Counted from the stretch's first letter, positions 1 to 8,726 are shown. The stretch is DNA of 39,795 bases from JACQBY01 sp041486115 (GCA_041486115.1 JBGPKT010000008.1:1-39795); one strand, 5' to 3'. A program made the numbers and translations. The notes: generated by a model from the letters alone, not told the origin.

Positions 1-84
1 GCTAAAACTTGTCTGGCCGGTATCATCCAGATAGTCGTAAAAGCGTTCAAACACCATGAGTCCTTTGCATTTTGGACAGTCCAT
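1..84 (-). CDS. Small zinc-ribbon-like protein, N-terminal part only
   Basis: The reverse strand has an ATG at 84 preceded by a strong ribosome binding site (GGGAGG, about 5 nt upstream). The 28 visible codons begin MDCPKCKGLMVFERFYDYLD and run off the left edge. The CxxC pair at residues 3 and 6 suggests half of a zinc ribbon whose second CxxC would lie outside the window. Short proteins with this kind of start are familiar from environmental bacteria, but I know no function. It is transcribed in the same direction as the MarR gene. The gap between them (85-166) has a short inverted repeat, ATTAAG-CGC-CTTAAT, at 129-143 and no obvious terminator. Confidence 0.6.
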   Translation of the reverse strand, partial: MDCPKCKGLMVFERFYDYLDDTGQTSFS

Positions 85-166
85 TTCTACCTCCCTTTTT
101 TATATATTAACCGTTTCACTCAGTCTATATTAAGCGCCTTAATATTAAAGCATATGGAAAAAAATA

Positions 167-631
167 TTACATCTTCAGTGAAGGCAATCCTTTTAATTTC
201 CGGCACATGCATTGGAGAGCTGTTTGTTCGTCTTCCGTTAACACCTTCAGCTCTTCCTCAATAAAAGTGGCAACCTTTGGAAGGACCTCGTTAATCATCT
301 TTTCCCCCTCATCGGTTAAATGAATGCTGATAAACCGTCGGTCATTCTCTTTTCGCTCGCGTCTGACGAGGCCTCTTTTTTCCAGGTTATCGATGACCAG
401 CGTAATATTGCCGCTGCTTTTAAAAATTTTTTCTCCCAGCTCCCTTTGACAATGAACGCCTCCCCGGGCAAGGGCTTCTAAAACGCCAAGCTGGCTAATC
501 GTCAGGCCCTGATTCTCGCACCGGAAACTCAATTGTACGGTTAAAAAATCGCTTGCTCTGACCATCGACAAAAAGGCCGACAGAGAGGCAAAGCTTCTAT
601 GATCTTTGGCACGTTCTGGTTTCAAAACCAC
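167..631 (-). CDS. MarR-family transcriptional regulator
   Basis: A 154-residue protein of normal MarR length. The central winged helix-turn-helix is recognisable: a helix pair around GLTISQLGVLEAL, then KSSGNITLVIDNLEKRGLV, then the wing RRERKENDRRFISIHLTDEG. The N- and C-terminal helices would form the dimer interface. The start is uncertain. GTG at 631 opens the frame, but TTG at 625 has GGAG at a better distance (5 nt). The gene is divergent from the ABC transporter operon starting at 908. A near-perfect palindrome lies just upstream, so autorepression and possibly control of the divergent operon are likely. No ligand can be inferred. Confidence 0.9.
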   Translation of the reverse strand: MVLKPERAKDHRSFASLSAFLSMVRASDFLTVQLSFRCENQGLTISQLGVLEALARGGVHCQRELGEKIFKSSGNITLVIDNLEKRGLVRRERKENDRRFISIHLTDEGEKMINEVLPKVATFIEEELKVLTEDEQTALQCMCRKLKGLPSLKM

Positions 632-640
632 TCCGCTTAA

Positions 641-660
641 TTAGTTAAGTACTAAACTAA
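641..660. promoter_or_regulatory. Probable MarR operator, 20-bp palindrome
   Basis: TTAGTTAAGTACTAAACTAA matches its own reverse complement at 18 of 20 positions. MarR dimers bind palindromes of about this length. It ends 10 bp upstream of the regulator's GTG, so binding would block its own promoter. The assignment to this MarR rests on position and symmetry only. Confidence 0.65.
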
Positions 661-684
661 CAGAGTTTAAACTATTTGTCAAGA

Positions 685-701
685 GATCAAGAGAGTTGAT
701 C
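685..701. promoter_or_regulatory. Inverted repeat, possible activator site
   Basis: GATCAA-GAGAG-TTGATC is a perfect 6-bp inverted repeat with a 5-bp spacer. It is centred about 150 bp upstream of the predicted sigma-54 transcription start near 842, a usual distance for an enhancer-binding protein. It does not match the NtrC consensus (TGCAC...GTGCA), so the binding protein is unknown. An 8-bp palindrome, GTTTAAAC, sits at 665-672. Confidence 0.35.
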
Positions 702-778
702 CCTTCGTCATTTTCTTCATACATTTCTGTATTAAAGATAAGACAATTTTGTCAGTGAGATTCCTTTCGTCACTAAAG

Positions 779-801
779 AAACCCTAATTAAAGGGGTTTT
801 T
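779..801. terminator. Terminator-like hairpin upstream of the ABC transporter promoter
   Basis: AAACCC (779-784) pairs with GGGTTT (794-799) around a 9-nt loop, followed by two more T. The stem is short. Because it lies upstream of the sigma-54 promoter, it could insulate that promoter from read-through rather than end a known gene. Confidence 0.35.
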
Positions 802-815
802 CCGGTATTTTTGGA

Positions 816-831
816 TGGCATACAAGTTGCA
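816..831 (+). promoter_or_regulatory. Sigma-54 (RpoN) promoter for the ABC transporter operon
   Basis: TGGCAT-ACAAG-TTGCA fits the sigma-54 consensus TGGCAC-N5-TTGCA, with GG and GC in exact -24/-12 spacing. Transcription would start near 842, about 66 nt before the ATG at 908. Sigma-54 control is common for nitrogen-source uptake, which favours nitrate, nitrite or cyanate as the transported compound. Confidence 0.7.
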
Positions 832-907
832 TTTTATTACAAAAGAAATCTTTCGAAACATAAATTGGGGTTGCATTTTTGGAGTCCACTGGAAAGAGGA
901 GAAGGTG

Positions 908-2182
908 ATGCCTGAGAAAAAAAAATCCGGAATAAGCCGGCGTGATTTTATCAAAACCACTGGAATGAGCGCCCTGGGAATATTGCTTTCAGGACTGCCT
1001 CCATTATCCAGAGGTGTTTTTGCGGGCACCGGGGATTCGCCGGAAATCGCCAAATTAAAAGTCGGATTTATTCCGTTGACCGATTGTGCCTCTGTGGTAA
1101 TGGCCGGTGAGCTGGGTCTTTATAAAAAATATGGCTTAGACGTTGAAATCTCTAAAGAAGCTTCCTGGGCCGCTGTGAGGGATAAACTGATGATTGGGGA
1201 TCTTTCAGCTTCTCATATTTTATATGGAATGCCATACGCCTCAACATTGGGAATCACTGGCGCAGAGGGTAAAATAAAGCCGATGGTGGTTCTCATGGGA
1301 TTGAATCAGAACGGCCAGGCGATCACATTAAGCAACGACCTGAAAAACAGGGGAGTCAAAACAGCAAAGGACTTAAAGAAAGTCATCGACGCGGATAGGG
1401 TAGAAAAAACGTATACTTTCGCCAATACTTTTCCAACCGGCACACATGCGATGTGGCTTCGGTACTGGCTGGCTTCCGGGAATATCGATCCGGATAAGGA
1501 TGTCAAGCTGATAACCATTCCGCCGCCGCAGATGGTGGCCAACATGCGGATCGGCAATATGGACGGCTATTGCGTTGGAGAACCCTGGAACGCCAGGGCC
1601 ATTGCGGATGGCATTGGTTTTACCGCGATCACGACCCAGCAGATATGGAAAAATCACCCCGAAAAAGTGTTAGGGATGACGCGGGAATTCGCGGAAAGAA
1701 ATCCGAAAACCGTTAAAGCCCTCATCATGGCGGTTCTTGAAGCTTCACAATACTGTGACAAAATGGAGAACCGTTCTCATATTGCAGAGGTGATTTCCCG
1801 GAAGGAGTATGTCAACGCGCCGTTAGAGGTCATTCTCGGCCGGTTACAGGGGCAATATGATTATGGAGACGGGAGGAAGGAGAATGATCCTGACGACATG
1901 AAGTTTTATTCAAATGGTGATGTGACTTTTCCCTGGAAGTCCCACGCGACCTGGTTTCTGACTCAGGACCGGCGGTGGGGATTTATCGATAAGCCGATCG
2001 ATTATAAAAAAATCGTCGATTCCGTCAACCGGACCGATCTTTACCGGGAGGCCGCAACAACCCTGGGGATTCCGGTTCCCAAAGAAGCGTATCGGAAAGA
2101 GACCCTGTTTGACGGTATTGAGTTTGATCCTGCCCGTCCCGAGGAATATTTGAAAAAGCTCTCCATCAGAAAGACGTCATGA
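908..2182 (+). CDS. NrtA/CmpA-type ABC transporter substrate-binding protein, Tat-exported
   Basis: The protein has 424 residues. The start at 908 is chosen over an in-frame ATG at 815 because AGAGGAG lies 6 nt before it, and because the 815 start would span the sigma-54 promoter. Residues 10-16 (SRRDFIK) and the hydrophobic stretch that follows form a Tat signal, normal for this family. The mature part carries the typical opening KVGFIPLTDCASVVMAGELG and the ligand-lobe segment NMDGYCVGEPWNARA. The family binds nitrate, nitrite, cyanate or bicarbonate in the periplasm. The sigma-54 promoter points to a nitrogen source. The stop overlaps the permease start by 4 bp (ATGA), so the genes are translationally coupled. 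Confidence 0.9.
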   Translation: MPEKKKSGISRRDFIKTTGMSALGILLSGLPPLSRGVFAGTGDSPEIAKLKVGFIPLTDCASVVMAGELGLYKKYGLDVEISKEASWAAVRDKLMIGDLSASHILYGMPYASTLGITGAEGKIKPMVVLMGLNQNGQAITLSNDLKNRGVKTAKDLKKVIDADRVEKTYTFANTFPTGTHAMWLRYWLASGNIDPDKDVKLITIPPPQMVANMRIGNMDGYCVGEPWNARAIADGIGFTAITTQQIWKNHPEKVLGMTREFAERNPKTVKALIMAVLEASQYCDKMENRSHIAEVISRKEYVNAPLEVILGRLQGQYDYGDGRKENDPDDMKFYSNGDVTFPWKSHATWFLTQDRRWGFIDKPIDYKKIVDSVNRTDLYREAATTLGIPVPKEAYRKETLFDGIEFDPARPEEYLKKLSIRKTS

Positions 2183-2955
2183 AACCCTTGTTGTTATCAG
2201 ACAAAATCATTCTTCCTGCCATCACTTTCATAGCGGTTATCGGAATGTGGGCCGGCATCAGTCAACTCGGAGGATCCTTTCTACCTGATCCCGTTAAAAC
2301 GCTTGCCAAGAGCTGGACATTAATCCTGCATCCTTTCGTCGATTTGGGCCCCAACAACAAAGGGATTGGGTGGCACCTTCTGGCCAGCTTGATGCGGGTG
2401 TTAACCGGATTTGGATTGGCCGCCCTGGCCGGTATTCCTCTTGGATTTTTAATTGGATCCTCTCCTAAATTCTTTGCGGCATTAAATCCTTTAATTCAGA
2501 TCCTTCGGCCGGTTTCTCCCCTGGCGTGGCTGCCGATAGGCCTGGCGACCTTCAAAGGGGCCAGCCCGGCGGCTATTTTTGTGATTTTTATCACAGCGAT
2601 ATGGCCCGTGACCATTAATACCGCTTTCGGCGTTTCGCAAATTAATCGGGACCATCTGGCTGTGGCACGAATTCTCAGACTTTCAAAATGGCAAACGCTC
2701 TGGAAAATCTTGTTTCCCGCGACGTTGCCCTATATTTTCACAGGTTTAAAAGTGGGTCTTGGCGTCGCGTGGCTGGTGATTGTTGCGGCCGAAATGCTGA
2801 CCGGAGGGACCGGGATCGGGTTTTTTATCTGGGATGAGTGGAATAACCTGAGTCTTGAACACATTATTCTGGCCATTCTGATTATCGGAGGAACCGGGCT
2901 GATCCTCGATGTCTTGATTTCAGCCCTTGCCAAAAGATATGAATATATTACTTAG
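2179..2955 (+). CDS. ABC transporter permease, NrtB/SsuC type
   Basis: A 258-residue inner-membrane protein with about six hydrophobic segments, the usual size for this permease family. The cytoplasmic EAA-type loop that contacts the ATPase lies near residues 150-185 (LAVARILRLSKWQTLWKILF). It overlaps the binding-protein gene by 4 bp and is followed after 8 bp by the ATPase. It would form the homodimeric channel of the nitrate/cyanate/bicarbonate-type importer. Substrate specificity cannot be told from the permease alone. Confidence 0.9.
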   Translation: MKPLLLSDKIILPAITFIAVIGMWAGISQLGGSFLPDPVKTLAKSWTLILHPFVDLGPNNKGIGWHLLASLMRVLTGFGLAALAGIPLGFLIGSSPKFFAALNPLIQILRPVSPLAWLPIGLATFKGASPAAIFVIFITAIWPVTINTAFGVSQINRDHLAVARILRLSKWQTLWKILFPATLPYIFTGLKVGLGVAWLVIVAAEMLTGGTGIGFFIWDEWNNLSLEHIILAILIIGGTGLILDVLISALAKRYEYIT

Positions 2956-2963
2956 GAGGTCGT

Positions 2964-3806
2964 TTGAACGTTTTATTCGAATCATTTCCCCTGAAAAAAG
3001 ATAGCATGACCCAAACGGTCAACCCATCGGCTTCTACGCCTTCTCTGCTGGAAATCAGCATGGTGTCTAAAACCTTTCAAACAAAAGGGGAGACGTATCA
3101 CGCATTAAAAAACGTGAATCTCAAGATCGATTCAGGAGAGTTTGTCACACTGATCGGCCATTCCGGGTGCGGCAAAAGCACGCTTCTGTCCATTGCTGCC
3201 GGGCTGATCTCTCCGACTTCTGGCGGGATTATTTTAGAGGGAAAAGAAATCAGAGAACCGGGACCGGACCGGGGCGTTGTTTTTCAGGGTCATGCGCTCC
3301 TTCCATGGCTGACGGTATATGAGAATGTTGCCCTTGCCGTGAATGCCGTTTTTTCCGCCATGAGTGTTGCGGAACGGAAAGAACGTGTCCATCATTTTCT
3401 GGAAATGGTCGGGTTAAAAGAAGCAAGCCATAAAAAACCGAATGAAATCTCGGGCGGCATGAAACAGCGGGTCGGAATCGCCAGAGCCCTGGCCATGCGG
3501 CCCAAGATTCTTTTGCTGGACGAACCCTTTGGGGCCCTGGACGCGTTGACGCGCGGACATCTTCAAGATGAAGTCCTTCGGATCCAGCAAAAATTCGGAC
3601 AGACGGTTTTGATGGTGACTCACGACGTTGAAGAAGCGATTCTTCTTTCAGACCGGATTGCCTTGATGAGCAAAGGACCTGATGCAACCATTGAAGAAAT
3701 CGTCCCTGTGTCGCTTTCGCGTCCCAGAAACCGCCTGGCTGTGATGGAACTATCCTGCTATCAAACCGTGAGGAAACACATTATGGAATTTTTGTACGAA
3801 CGTTAG
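2964..3806 (+). CDS. ABC transporter ATP-binding protein, NrtD/SsuB type
   Basis: A 280-residue ATPase with all the expected motifs: Walker A GHSGCGKST (65-73), Q-loop Q108, signature ISGGMKQRVGIARA from about residue 162, Walker B ILLLDE (182-187), D-loop GALDA, and switch His220. The TTG start at 2964 is preferred because AGGAGG ends 4 nt before it. A later ATG at 3006 has no ribosome binding site. Third gene of the sigma-54-preceded operon. It has no fused solute-binding domain, so it is the NrtD-like rather than the NrtC-like form. Confidence 0.92.
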   Translation: MNVLFESFPLKKDSMTQTVNPSASTPSLLEISMVSKTFQTKGETYHALKNVNLKIDSGEFVTLIGHSGCGKSTLLSIAAGLISPTSGGIILEGKEIREPGPDRGVVFQGHALLPWLTVYENVALAVNAVFSAMSVAERKERVHHFLEMVGLKEASHKKPNEISGGMKQRVGIARALAMRPKILLLDEPFGALDALTRGHLQDEVLRIQQKFGQTVLMVTHDVEEAILLSDRIALMSKGPDATIEEIVPVSLSRPRNRLAVMELSCYQTVRKHIMEFLYER

Positions 3807-3854
3807 GTTATCTCCCCCGGTTTCATCCGGTCTCCTTTATCGATAGCCAGATCG

Positions 3855-4253
3855 CTACAGAGAATTGATCACCCGGACTAACCGCGCTTTTGCCTCTTTC
3901 GCCACCCCCGCCAGTTCTTTTTTTCCTTCAACAATCGACAGGAACACATCAGGATCCTGCGCGGATACGACGCTCTGGTTCGGCCCGGACTCATACACAA
4001 TAACGTTGCAGGGGAGCAGAAGCCCCATTTCGGTTTCAGCCGAGAGAGCCTGAAAGGCAAGTAGCGGGTTGCAGGCTCCCAAAATCACATATTTCTTAAA
4101 ATCTTTGTCTAATTTTTTCTTCAGCGTCTCTTTGACGTTGATTTCCGTCAAGATGCCGAATCCCTCTTTTTTAAGCGCTTCGGTCACTTTTGGAATCGCC
4201 TCTTCGTAAGAGATATTTAATGTCTTTCGAATACCATAATCTTTGTGTGCCAT
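3855..4253 (-). CDS. DUF302 family protein
   Basis: 132 residues. The family pattern is clear: GILTEINVKETLKKKL, YVILGACNP, then EMGLLLPCNVIVYE. The ATG at 4253 has GAGGGGAG about 7 nt upstream. DUF302 proteins are small, single-domain and mostly uncharacterised, and often sit near redox or sulfur genes. No signal peptide is visible, so it is probably cytoplasmic. It converges on the ABC transporter operon, and the 48 bp between their ends contain no convincing terminator. Function unknown. Confidence 0.88.
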   Translation of the reverse strand: MAHKDYGIRKTLNISYEEAIPKVTEALKKEGFGILTEINVKETLKKKLDKDFKKYVILGACNPLLAFQALSAETEMGLLLPCNVIVYESGPNQSVVSAQDPDVFLSIVEGKKELAGVAKEAKARLVRVINSL

Positions 4254-4460
4254 AGTTCTCCCCTCGCTGTGATTAAAGCGTTTCCATGGATGTTTTGTGT
4301 TTTAGAAAAAACACCCGCCGCTGGCCGATGAGCCAATAATAAAGAACCGGGCATCCAGAGAGATCCGCTAATGACCGGCTCATGGTTCATTGCAGATTGA
4401 CGCCGCCGAATCCCATGGTAAACTTAATTAATAACCACCTGCAAGTTTATTAAAGGAATC

Positions 4461-7400
4461 ATGAAAAAGGCTTCTCCGGTCCATTCCCGTCCGCATAAGG
4501 GATTCAAACGGATTTTAACGCCATTAGTTTCTTCTGGAATCACCTTCCTTCTTGCCGCAATCCTGGCCATTGCAGCCTGGCGCAGCATGGCGTTGAGGGT
4601 TGATAAAGATGCCAGGACCTATTTTGATCACAAGGCAAAAGAGACCAAAACCTATATAGAGGCCCAGACCCACGAATACATTGATGCTCTGATGAGTATT
4701 CAGGGCCTGTTTTATGTTGAGGAAGAGCTCAACCTCTCCCAGTGGCAAAATTTTATTAATTTTCAGGATTTAAAGAAACGTTTTCCCTCCATTCAGAATG
4801 TTTATTTTGCCCGGGCCATTGAACCGGAGCAAAAACTCCAATTTGAGAAAAAAATCAGGAAGGAATATCGCGACCATACTCTAATTCTCTATCCGCCCGG
4901 CGGCCATAAAACCTATTTTCCGGTTGAATATATATCAGCCGAGAGTCCTGAATTCCTGAAGAAAGTCGGTTTTAATATCGGGAGCGATTTAGGTCGACAC
5001 GAGGCGATCGAGCGAGCCATTAAAACCGGCGGGACTGTGGTAACCGGAAAAATGCCTTTAGCGGGGAGACAGGAACACGGTTTTTCGATCCGGGTTCCTG
5101 TTTTCCGGAAAAATGTGCGTCATGAAACCCCTGAAGAGAGGAGAAAAGCGCTTATCGGATTTATTTCTGCCTCATTTTCAATGGAAACGATGATGGCAGA
5201 CCTGTTTAAATCCCCGAGTCTCCGGGATTATGACGTTGAAATTTTTGACAACGGACCGGTTGACAAAGATAACAAAAACGCTTTCATATCCCGGAAATCT
5301 GAACCCCTGATTATTCTATACGATGATGATGGGGAGGTTCATTATCAGCAAACCGGTTATCACCCGCAGTATGCGTTGAAAACCTCGCTGGATGTGGCGG
5401 GAGAAGAATGGATTTTTTATTTTACCACCCGTCCGAATTTTAATTTTGGCTCAGAAACTTATTTCCCTTTCTATGTTTTAATCTCAGGACTCTTTATCAG
5501 CGCATTGTTTTCAGGGGTCGTCTGGTCGCTGGCGACCTCCCGCACCCGGGGAATCCAGCTGGCCGACAAGATCACGGCCGATTTAAGGGAAAATGAAGAA
5601 AGATTCCGCGCCTTTACCGAAACGGCGATGGACGGGATCATCACGACCGACAGTACCGGAAAAATCGTTTTCATGAACGAAGGAGCGTTCCGACTATTTG
5701 GTTATTCGGCGGATGAAATCATCGGACAATCCTTTTTTATATTGTTCCCCGAAAGGAGCCGTGAAAATCTGATGCCCCTCCTGGAGAGGTATCTTTTCAA
5801 CAGAAAGACCCGCCGGAAGAGCAAAACCCTTGACCTGATCGGTCTTAAAAAGGATAAGAGTGAAATGCCTCTTGAGATTTCCATATCGAGATGGAAAGGG
5901 AGGGCGGAGACCCATTTTACGGCGATTATCCGCGATATTTCCGAGCGGAAAGCCATAGAAGGGGCGTTTATTCAGAAGAAAGCGTTTGTCCAGCTTTTAT
6001 ATATTGTTGCCACAGCCGCCAATGACGCTTCTTCTCTTGAAGAGGCGATGCAGACCTGTCTCAATGAAATCTGTCATTATAACGGATGGGACCTTGGCCA
6101 TGTCTATTTTCTCCTCGATAAAGGCCAGCAGGAGCTGACTCCCTCAGCGATCTGGAATACGAACTCCAGCCGGGAGTTTTCAGCCTTTAAAAAGGAAACC
6201 GAAGCGACCAGTTTTAATCCGGGCGTCGGCGTGATCGGAAAGGTTTTGAAAGAAAAATCGCCGGTATGGTTTGAATTGAGCGATCCGAATTGCAATTTTG
6301 TGAGGAAAAAGGCCGCGCAGGCGGAGGGGCTCAGTTCGGGCATCGCCTTTCCACTGTTGTTTGGAAATAATGTGGTGGCAGTTCTTGAGTTTTATTCCAA
6401 ACATTCCTGTGAGCCGGATGCGTCAATGCTTGAGGCGATGGCCCATGTCGGTTCCCAGCTCGGCCGGGTAGTTGAGCGGAAAATGGCGGCCCAGCAACTT
6501 GATTTTATCGCGAACCATGACACCCTGACCAGTCTCCCCAACCGGGTCTTGTTTATCCGGAAACTGGTCCAGGCGATTGAAAATGCCGAAAGAAACAAAC
6601 GGCTGGCGGTTGTCATGTTTGTGGACCTCGATCAGTTTAAAAAAATTAATGATACCCTGGGGCATTCCATAGGGGACAAAGTCCTTAAGGACGCGGCAAA
6701 ACGGCTCGAATCCTGCGTGAGAAACTGCGACACCGTGGCCCGGTGGGGAGGAGATGAATTTACTCTTTTGTTTGAGAATATCGCCCATGTGGACGATATT
6801 CAGGTGATCTCCCAAAAGATTTTAGAGGTGATGTCAAAGCCTTTTATGTTAGAGGGACAGGAATGTTATTGCTCGGCCAGCATCGGAATCAGCGTTTGCC
6901 CGGATGACAGCGAAGATTCCGATATTCTGCTGAAGTTCGCCGACCTTGCCATGTACCGGGCCAAAGAAAAGGGGAGAAATAATTATCAATATTATTCCCA
7001 CGAAATGGGCGCCGAATCTTCCAATAAACTGATTCTTGAAACCCAGCTCCGCCATGCGATTGAAAGAAATGAACTCATTCTCCATTATCAGCCTTTTTTC
7101 AACGTCACGACCGGAAAAATAGTGGGAACCGAGGCGCTGGTCCGCTGGAACCACCCCGTTTTGGGAACGTTGCCGCCGGCAAAATTCATTTCCCTGGCCG
7201 AAGAAACCGGGTTGATCCTGCCAATCGGGGAGTGGGTGTTAAGAACAGCCTGTTCGCAAAACAGAAAGTGGCAGGAAGAGGGTTTGCCGCCCATCTGCAT
7301 GGCGGTGAATATATCTGGAAAGCAGTTTGAACAGCACGACATTGTTGAAACGATCAGTCGTATACTTGCTGAGACCGGATTGTCTGCCAAACATCTTGAA

Positions 7401-7805
7401 CTGGAAATGACCGAAAGCGTAGTGATGAAAAAAACGGAAGGGGCTATATCCGTCCTTCACCGGCTTCATGATATGGGGACCCGTATTTCGATTGACGATT
7501 TCGGAACAGGCTATTCCTCGCTCAGCTACCTCAAAAAGTTTCCGATAGACACGCTGAAAATCGACAGGTCGTTTATCAGAGATGTGACGGTCAACCCGGA
7601 AGACGCGGCGATTACGCAAGCGATCATCGCGATGGCCCGGAGCTTAAAGCTGAGAGTGGTTGCCGAAGCGGTGGAGACAAAAGATCAGCTGGATTTTTTA
7701 AAATCCCACCTCTGCGACGAAGTGCAGGGTTTTTATTTCAGCCCTCCCTTGCCGCCGGAAGTCTTCAAGGCCTTTCTCGTTCAAAACAGCCTCTCCAGAA
7801 CCTGA
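4461..7805 (+). CDS. CHASE-PAS-GAF-GGDEF-EAL cyclic-di-GMP turnover protein
   Basis: 1114 residues, membrane-anchored. A first membrane segment lies near residues 20-42, a periplasmic CHASE-type sensor at about 80-300, a second membrane segment near 336-358, PAS at about 380-495 and GAF at about 505-675. The cyclase domain has intact GGDEF at 763-767, with an I-site RNCD exactly five residues before it, so product inhibition is likely. The EAL domain has EALVR at 891-895, DDFGTGYSS and AEAVET, so phosphodiesterase activity is also plausible. Which activity dominates is unknown. Stand-alone gene. The 207-bp region upstream has only a weak 7-bp inverted repeat (4328-4334 with 4377-4383). Its last 189 bp are copied at 9563. 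Confidence 0.93.
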   Translation: MKKASPVHSRPHKGFKRILTPLVSSGITFLLAAILAIAAWRSMALRVDKDARTYFDHKAKETKTYIEAQTHEYIDALMSIQGLFYVEEELNLSQWQNFINFQDLKKRFPSIQNVYFARAIEPEQKLQFEKKIRKEYRDHTLILYPPGGHKTYFPVEYISAESPEFLKKVGFNIGSDLGRHEAIERAIKTGGTVVTGKMPLAGRQEHGFSIRVPVFRKNVRHETPEERRKALIGFISASFSMETMMADLFKSPSLRDYDVEIFDNGPVDKDNKNAFISRKSEPLIILYDDDGEVHYQQTGYHPQYALKTSLDVAGEEWIFYFTTRPNFNFGSETYFPFYVLISGLFISALFSGVVWSLATSRTRGIQLADKITADLRENEERFRAFTETAMDGIITTDSTGKIVFMNEGAFRLFGYSADEIIGQSFFILFPERSRENLMPLLERYLFNRKTRRKSKTLDLIGLKKDKSEMPLEISISRWKGRAETHFTAIIRDISERKAIEGAFIQKKAFVQLLYIVATAANDASSLEEAMQTCLNEICHYNGWDLGHVYFLLDKGQQELTPSAIWNTNSSREFSAFKKETEATSFNPGVGVIGKVLKEKSPVWFELSDPNCNFVRKKAAQAEGLSSGIAFPLLFGNNVVAVLEFYSKHSCEPDASMLEAMAHVGSQLGRVVERKMAAQQLDFIANHDTLTSLPNRVLFIRKLVQAIENAERNKRLAVVMFVDLDQFKKINDTLGHSIGDKVLKDAAKRLESCVRNCDTVARWGGDEFTLLFENIAHVDDIQVISQKILEVMSKPFMLEGQECYCSASIGISVCPDDSEDSDILLKFADLAMYRAKEKGRNNYQYYSHEMGAESSNKLILETQLRHAIERNELILHYQPFFNVTTGKIVGTEALVRWNHPVLGTLPPAKFISLAEETGLILPIGEWVLRTACSQNRKWQEEGLPPICMAVNISGKQFEQHDIVETISRILAETGLSAKHLELEMTESVVMKKTEGAISVLHRLHDMGTRISIDDFGTGYSSLSYLKKFPIDTLKIDRSFIRDVTVNPEDAAITQAIIAMARSLKLRVVAEAVETKDQLDFLKSHLCDEVQGFYFSPPLPPEVFKAFLVQNSLSRT

Positions 7806-7854
7806 TTCCTTTTATCGCCGTTTTCTTGATATGCAAAGTCAAGAACTGACCCCA
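7617..7854 (+). repeat. 238-bp direct repeat, copy 1 (3' end of the EAL gene)
   Basis: This covers the last 189 bp of the GGDEF-EAL gene and 49 bp beyond its stop, ending in CTGACCCCA. It aligns without gaps to 9563-9800. I count about 13 mismatches in 238 positions (near 94.5 % identity). The two copies flank the toxin-antitoxin island. Confidence 0.95.
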
Positions 7855-7911
7855 GGTTTTCTATATGACTACATGCGGTCCCTATGGAAAAGGGAAATGT
7901 TTTCCTTTTGT

Positions 7912-8286
7912 TTAAACTGCAATCTCTATCAGGATTTTATTGTAGTTAACCGTGGGGGTAGTCTTTTCCCTCCCCTCTTTAGTTTTCTTGAGTTCTACAA
8001 AACCGATGTCCGCAAGACAATGGACATCATCGGAAACATTTTTTAGGTTCCGGTGCACAAGTTTTGCAAGCGCGTAAATGGATAAAGGTTTTTCTTCTTT
8101 GATGGTCTTGAGAATCTTCAGCCTTTCTTCGGTAAGAACCTTCCTCATGGTCTCCAAATTCTCAAAAGAGACGCCTTCATGTTTTTTAACCTTTTCTCCT
8201 CTTTCTAATTTTCCAAAAATGTTTTGAACGTCTTTCAAAAGGTCTTCATTTGACTTGATGGCAATCTTTATGTTTTTGATCTTCAT
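7912..8286 (-). CDS. tumA: TumA-like antitoxin, HVO_A0114-type HTH protein
   Basis: 124 residues with a C-terminal winged helix-turn-helix (LTEERLKILKTIKEE, then LAKLVHRNLKNVSDDVHCL, then a basic wing). It is downstream of the TumE-like toxin, overlaps it by 4 bp (ATGA), and has a strong ribosome binding site AAGGAGGAG inside the toxin tail. In this family the HTH protein neutralises the toxin and represses the operon. Toxin-first order with a better-translated antitoxin keeps the pair balanced. Family assignment is from sequence pattern and gene pairing. Confidence 0.75.
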   Translation of the reverse strand: MKIKNIKIAIKSNEDLLKDVQNIFGKLERGEKVKKHEGVSFENLETMRKVLTEERLKILKTIKEEKPLSIYALAKLVHRNLKNVSDDVHCLADIGFVELKKTKEGREKTTPTVNYNKILIEIAV

Positions 8287-8570
8287 GACTCCTCCTTCAA
8301 AAATCTTTCTATATCCCGGCTAAAGTCATTCCAAAGCTTCTCCAGGGATTGGAATTTATAAGGCGATTCTTTGTCTTTGTAATGCCGATGATCGCTCTTT
8401 TGTTCGTGATTATCGTAACAAACAATCCTTTTGTTTTTAACGATGAACGCAAAAGAATATTTTAGGCCATGGGGTTTATCCGTACTTTCGGGAACCTTCC
8501 ATATCTTGATTTCTTGAAAAGAATCCTCAGAAAGGTATTTCCGCTCCCTGTATACTAACTCTGCCCTCAT
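8283..8570 (-). CDS. tumE: TumE-like toxin (DUF6516 type)
   Basis: 95 residues with the family features: an opening like MRAELVYRERKYL, IKIWKVPES, then a YSFAFIVKN...VCYDN strand pair, DHRHYKDKESPYKF and a C-terminal WNDFSRDIERFL helix. Proteins of this family are described as toxins paired with an HTH antitoxin, matching the next gene. The ATG at 8570 has no ribosome binding site, and a promoter lies so close that the transcript may start almost at the ATG. Toxic activity is inferred from family and pairing. Confidence 0.75.
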   Translation of the reverse strand: MRAELVYRERKYLSEDSFQEIKIWKVPESTDKPHGLKYSFAFIVKNKRIVCYDNHEQKSDHRHYKDKESPYKFQSLEKLWNDFSRDIERFLKEES

Positions 8571-8608
8571 AGTAGTTATACTATACCATATATTAAGTCA
8601 GGGATCAA
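8569..8608 (-). promoter_or_regulatory. Promoter and operator of the tumE-tumA pair
   Basis: On the minus strand, TTGATC (8608-8603) and TATAGT (8585-8580) are spaced by exactly 17 bp, and the ATG follows 9 nt after the -10. The message would therefore be leaderless or nearly so. An inverted repeat, ATAGTA-GTTA-TACTAT (8569-8584), overlaps both the -10 and the start codon, suiting autorepression by the antitoxin. Confidence 0.55.
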
Positions 8609-8726
8609 GATATCTCCTTTAGAACCTTCTAACTGCCTTTAGCCGCAAAGAAAACCGTTTTGTTTCCCCGACAAAATAAGTATAATCCATTCGACAAATT
8701 GAAATAATCCTGAGAAAAACAGGTGC

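Noticed and set aside
784..1053. 89-codon frame on the minus strand opposite the binding-protein start
   Set aside because: It covers the sigma-54 promoter and the Tat signal region and shows no protein family pattern.
4254..4460. Upstream region of the GGDEF-EAL gene as a cyclic-di-GMP riboswitch
   Set aside because: Only a 7-bp inverted repeat is present, and none of the conserved GEMM core strings were found.
7831..8046. 71-codon open frame on the plus strand
   Set aside because: It overlaps the end of the TumA-like gene on the opposite strand, starts in the repeat border and has no recognisable protein features.
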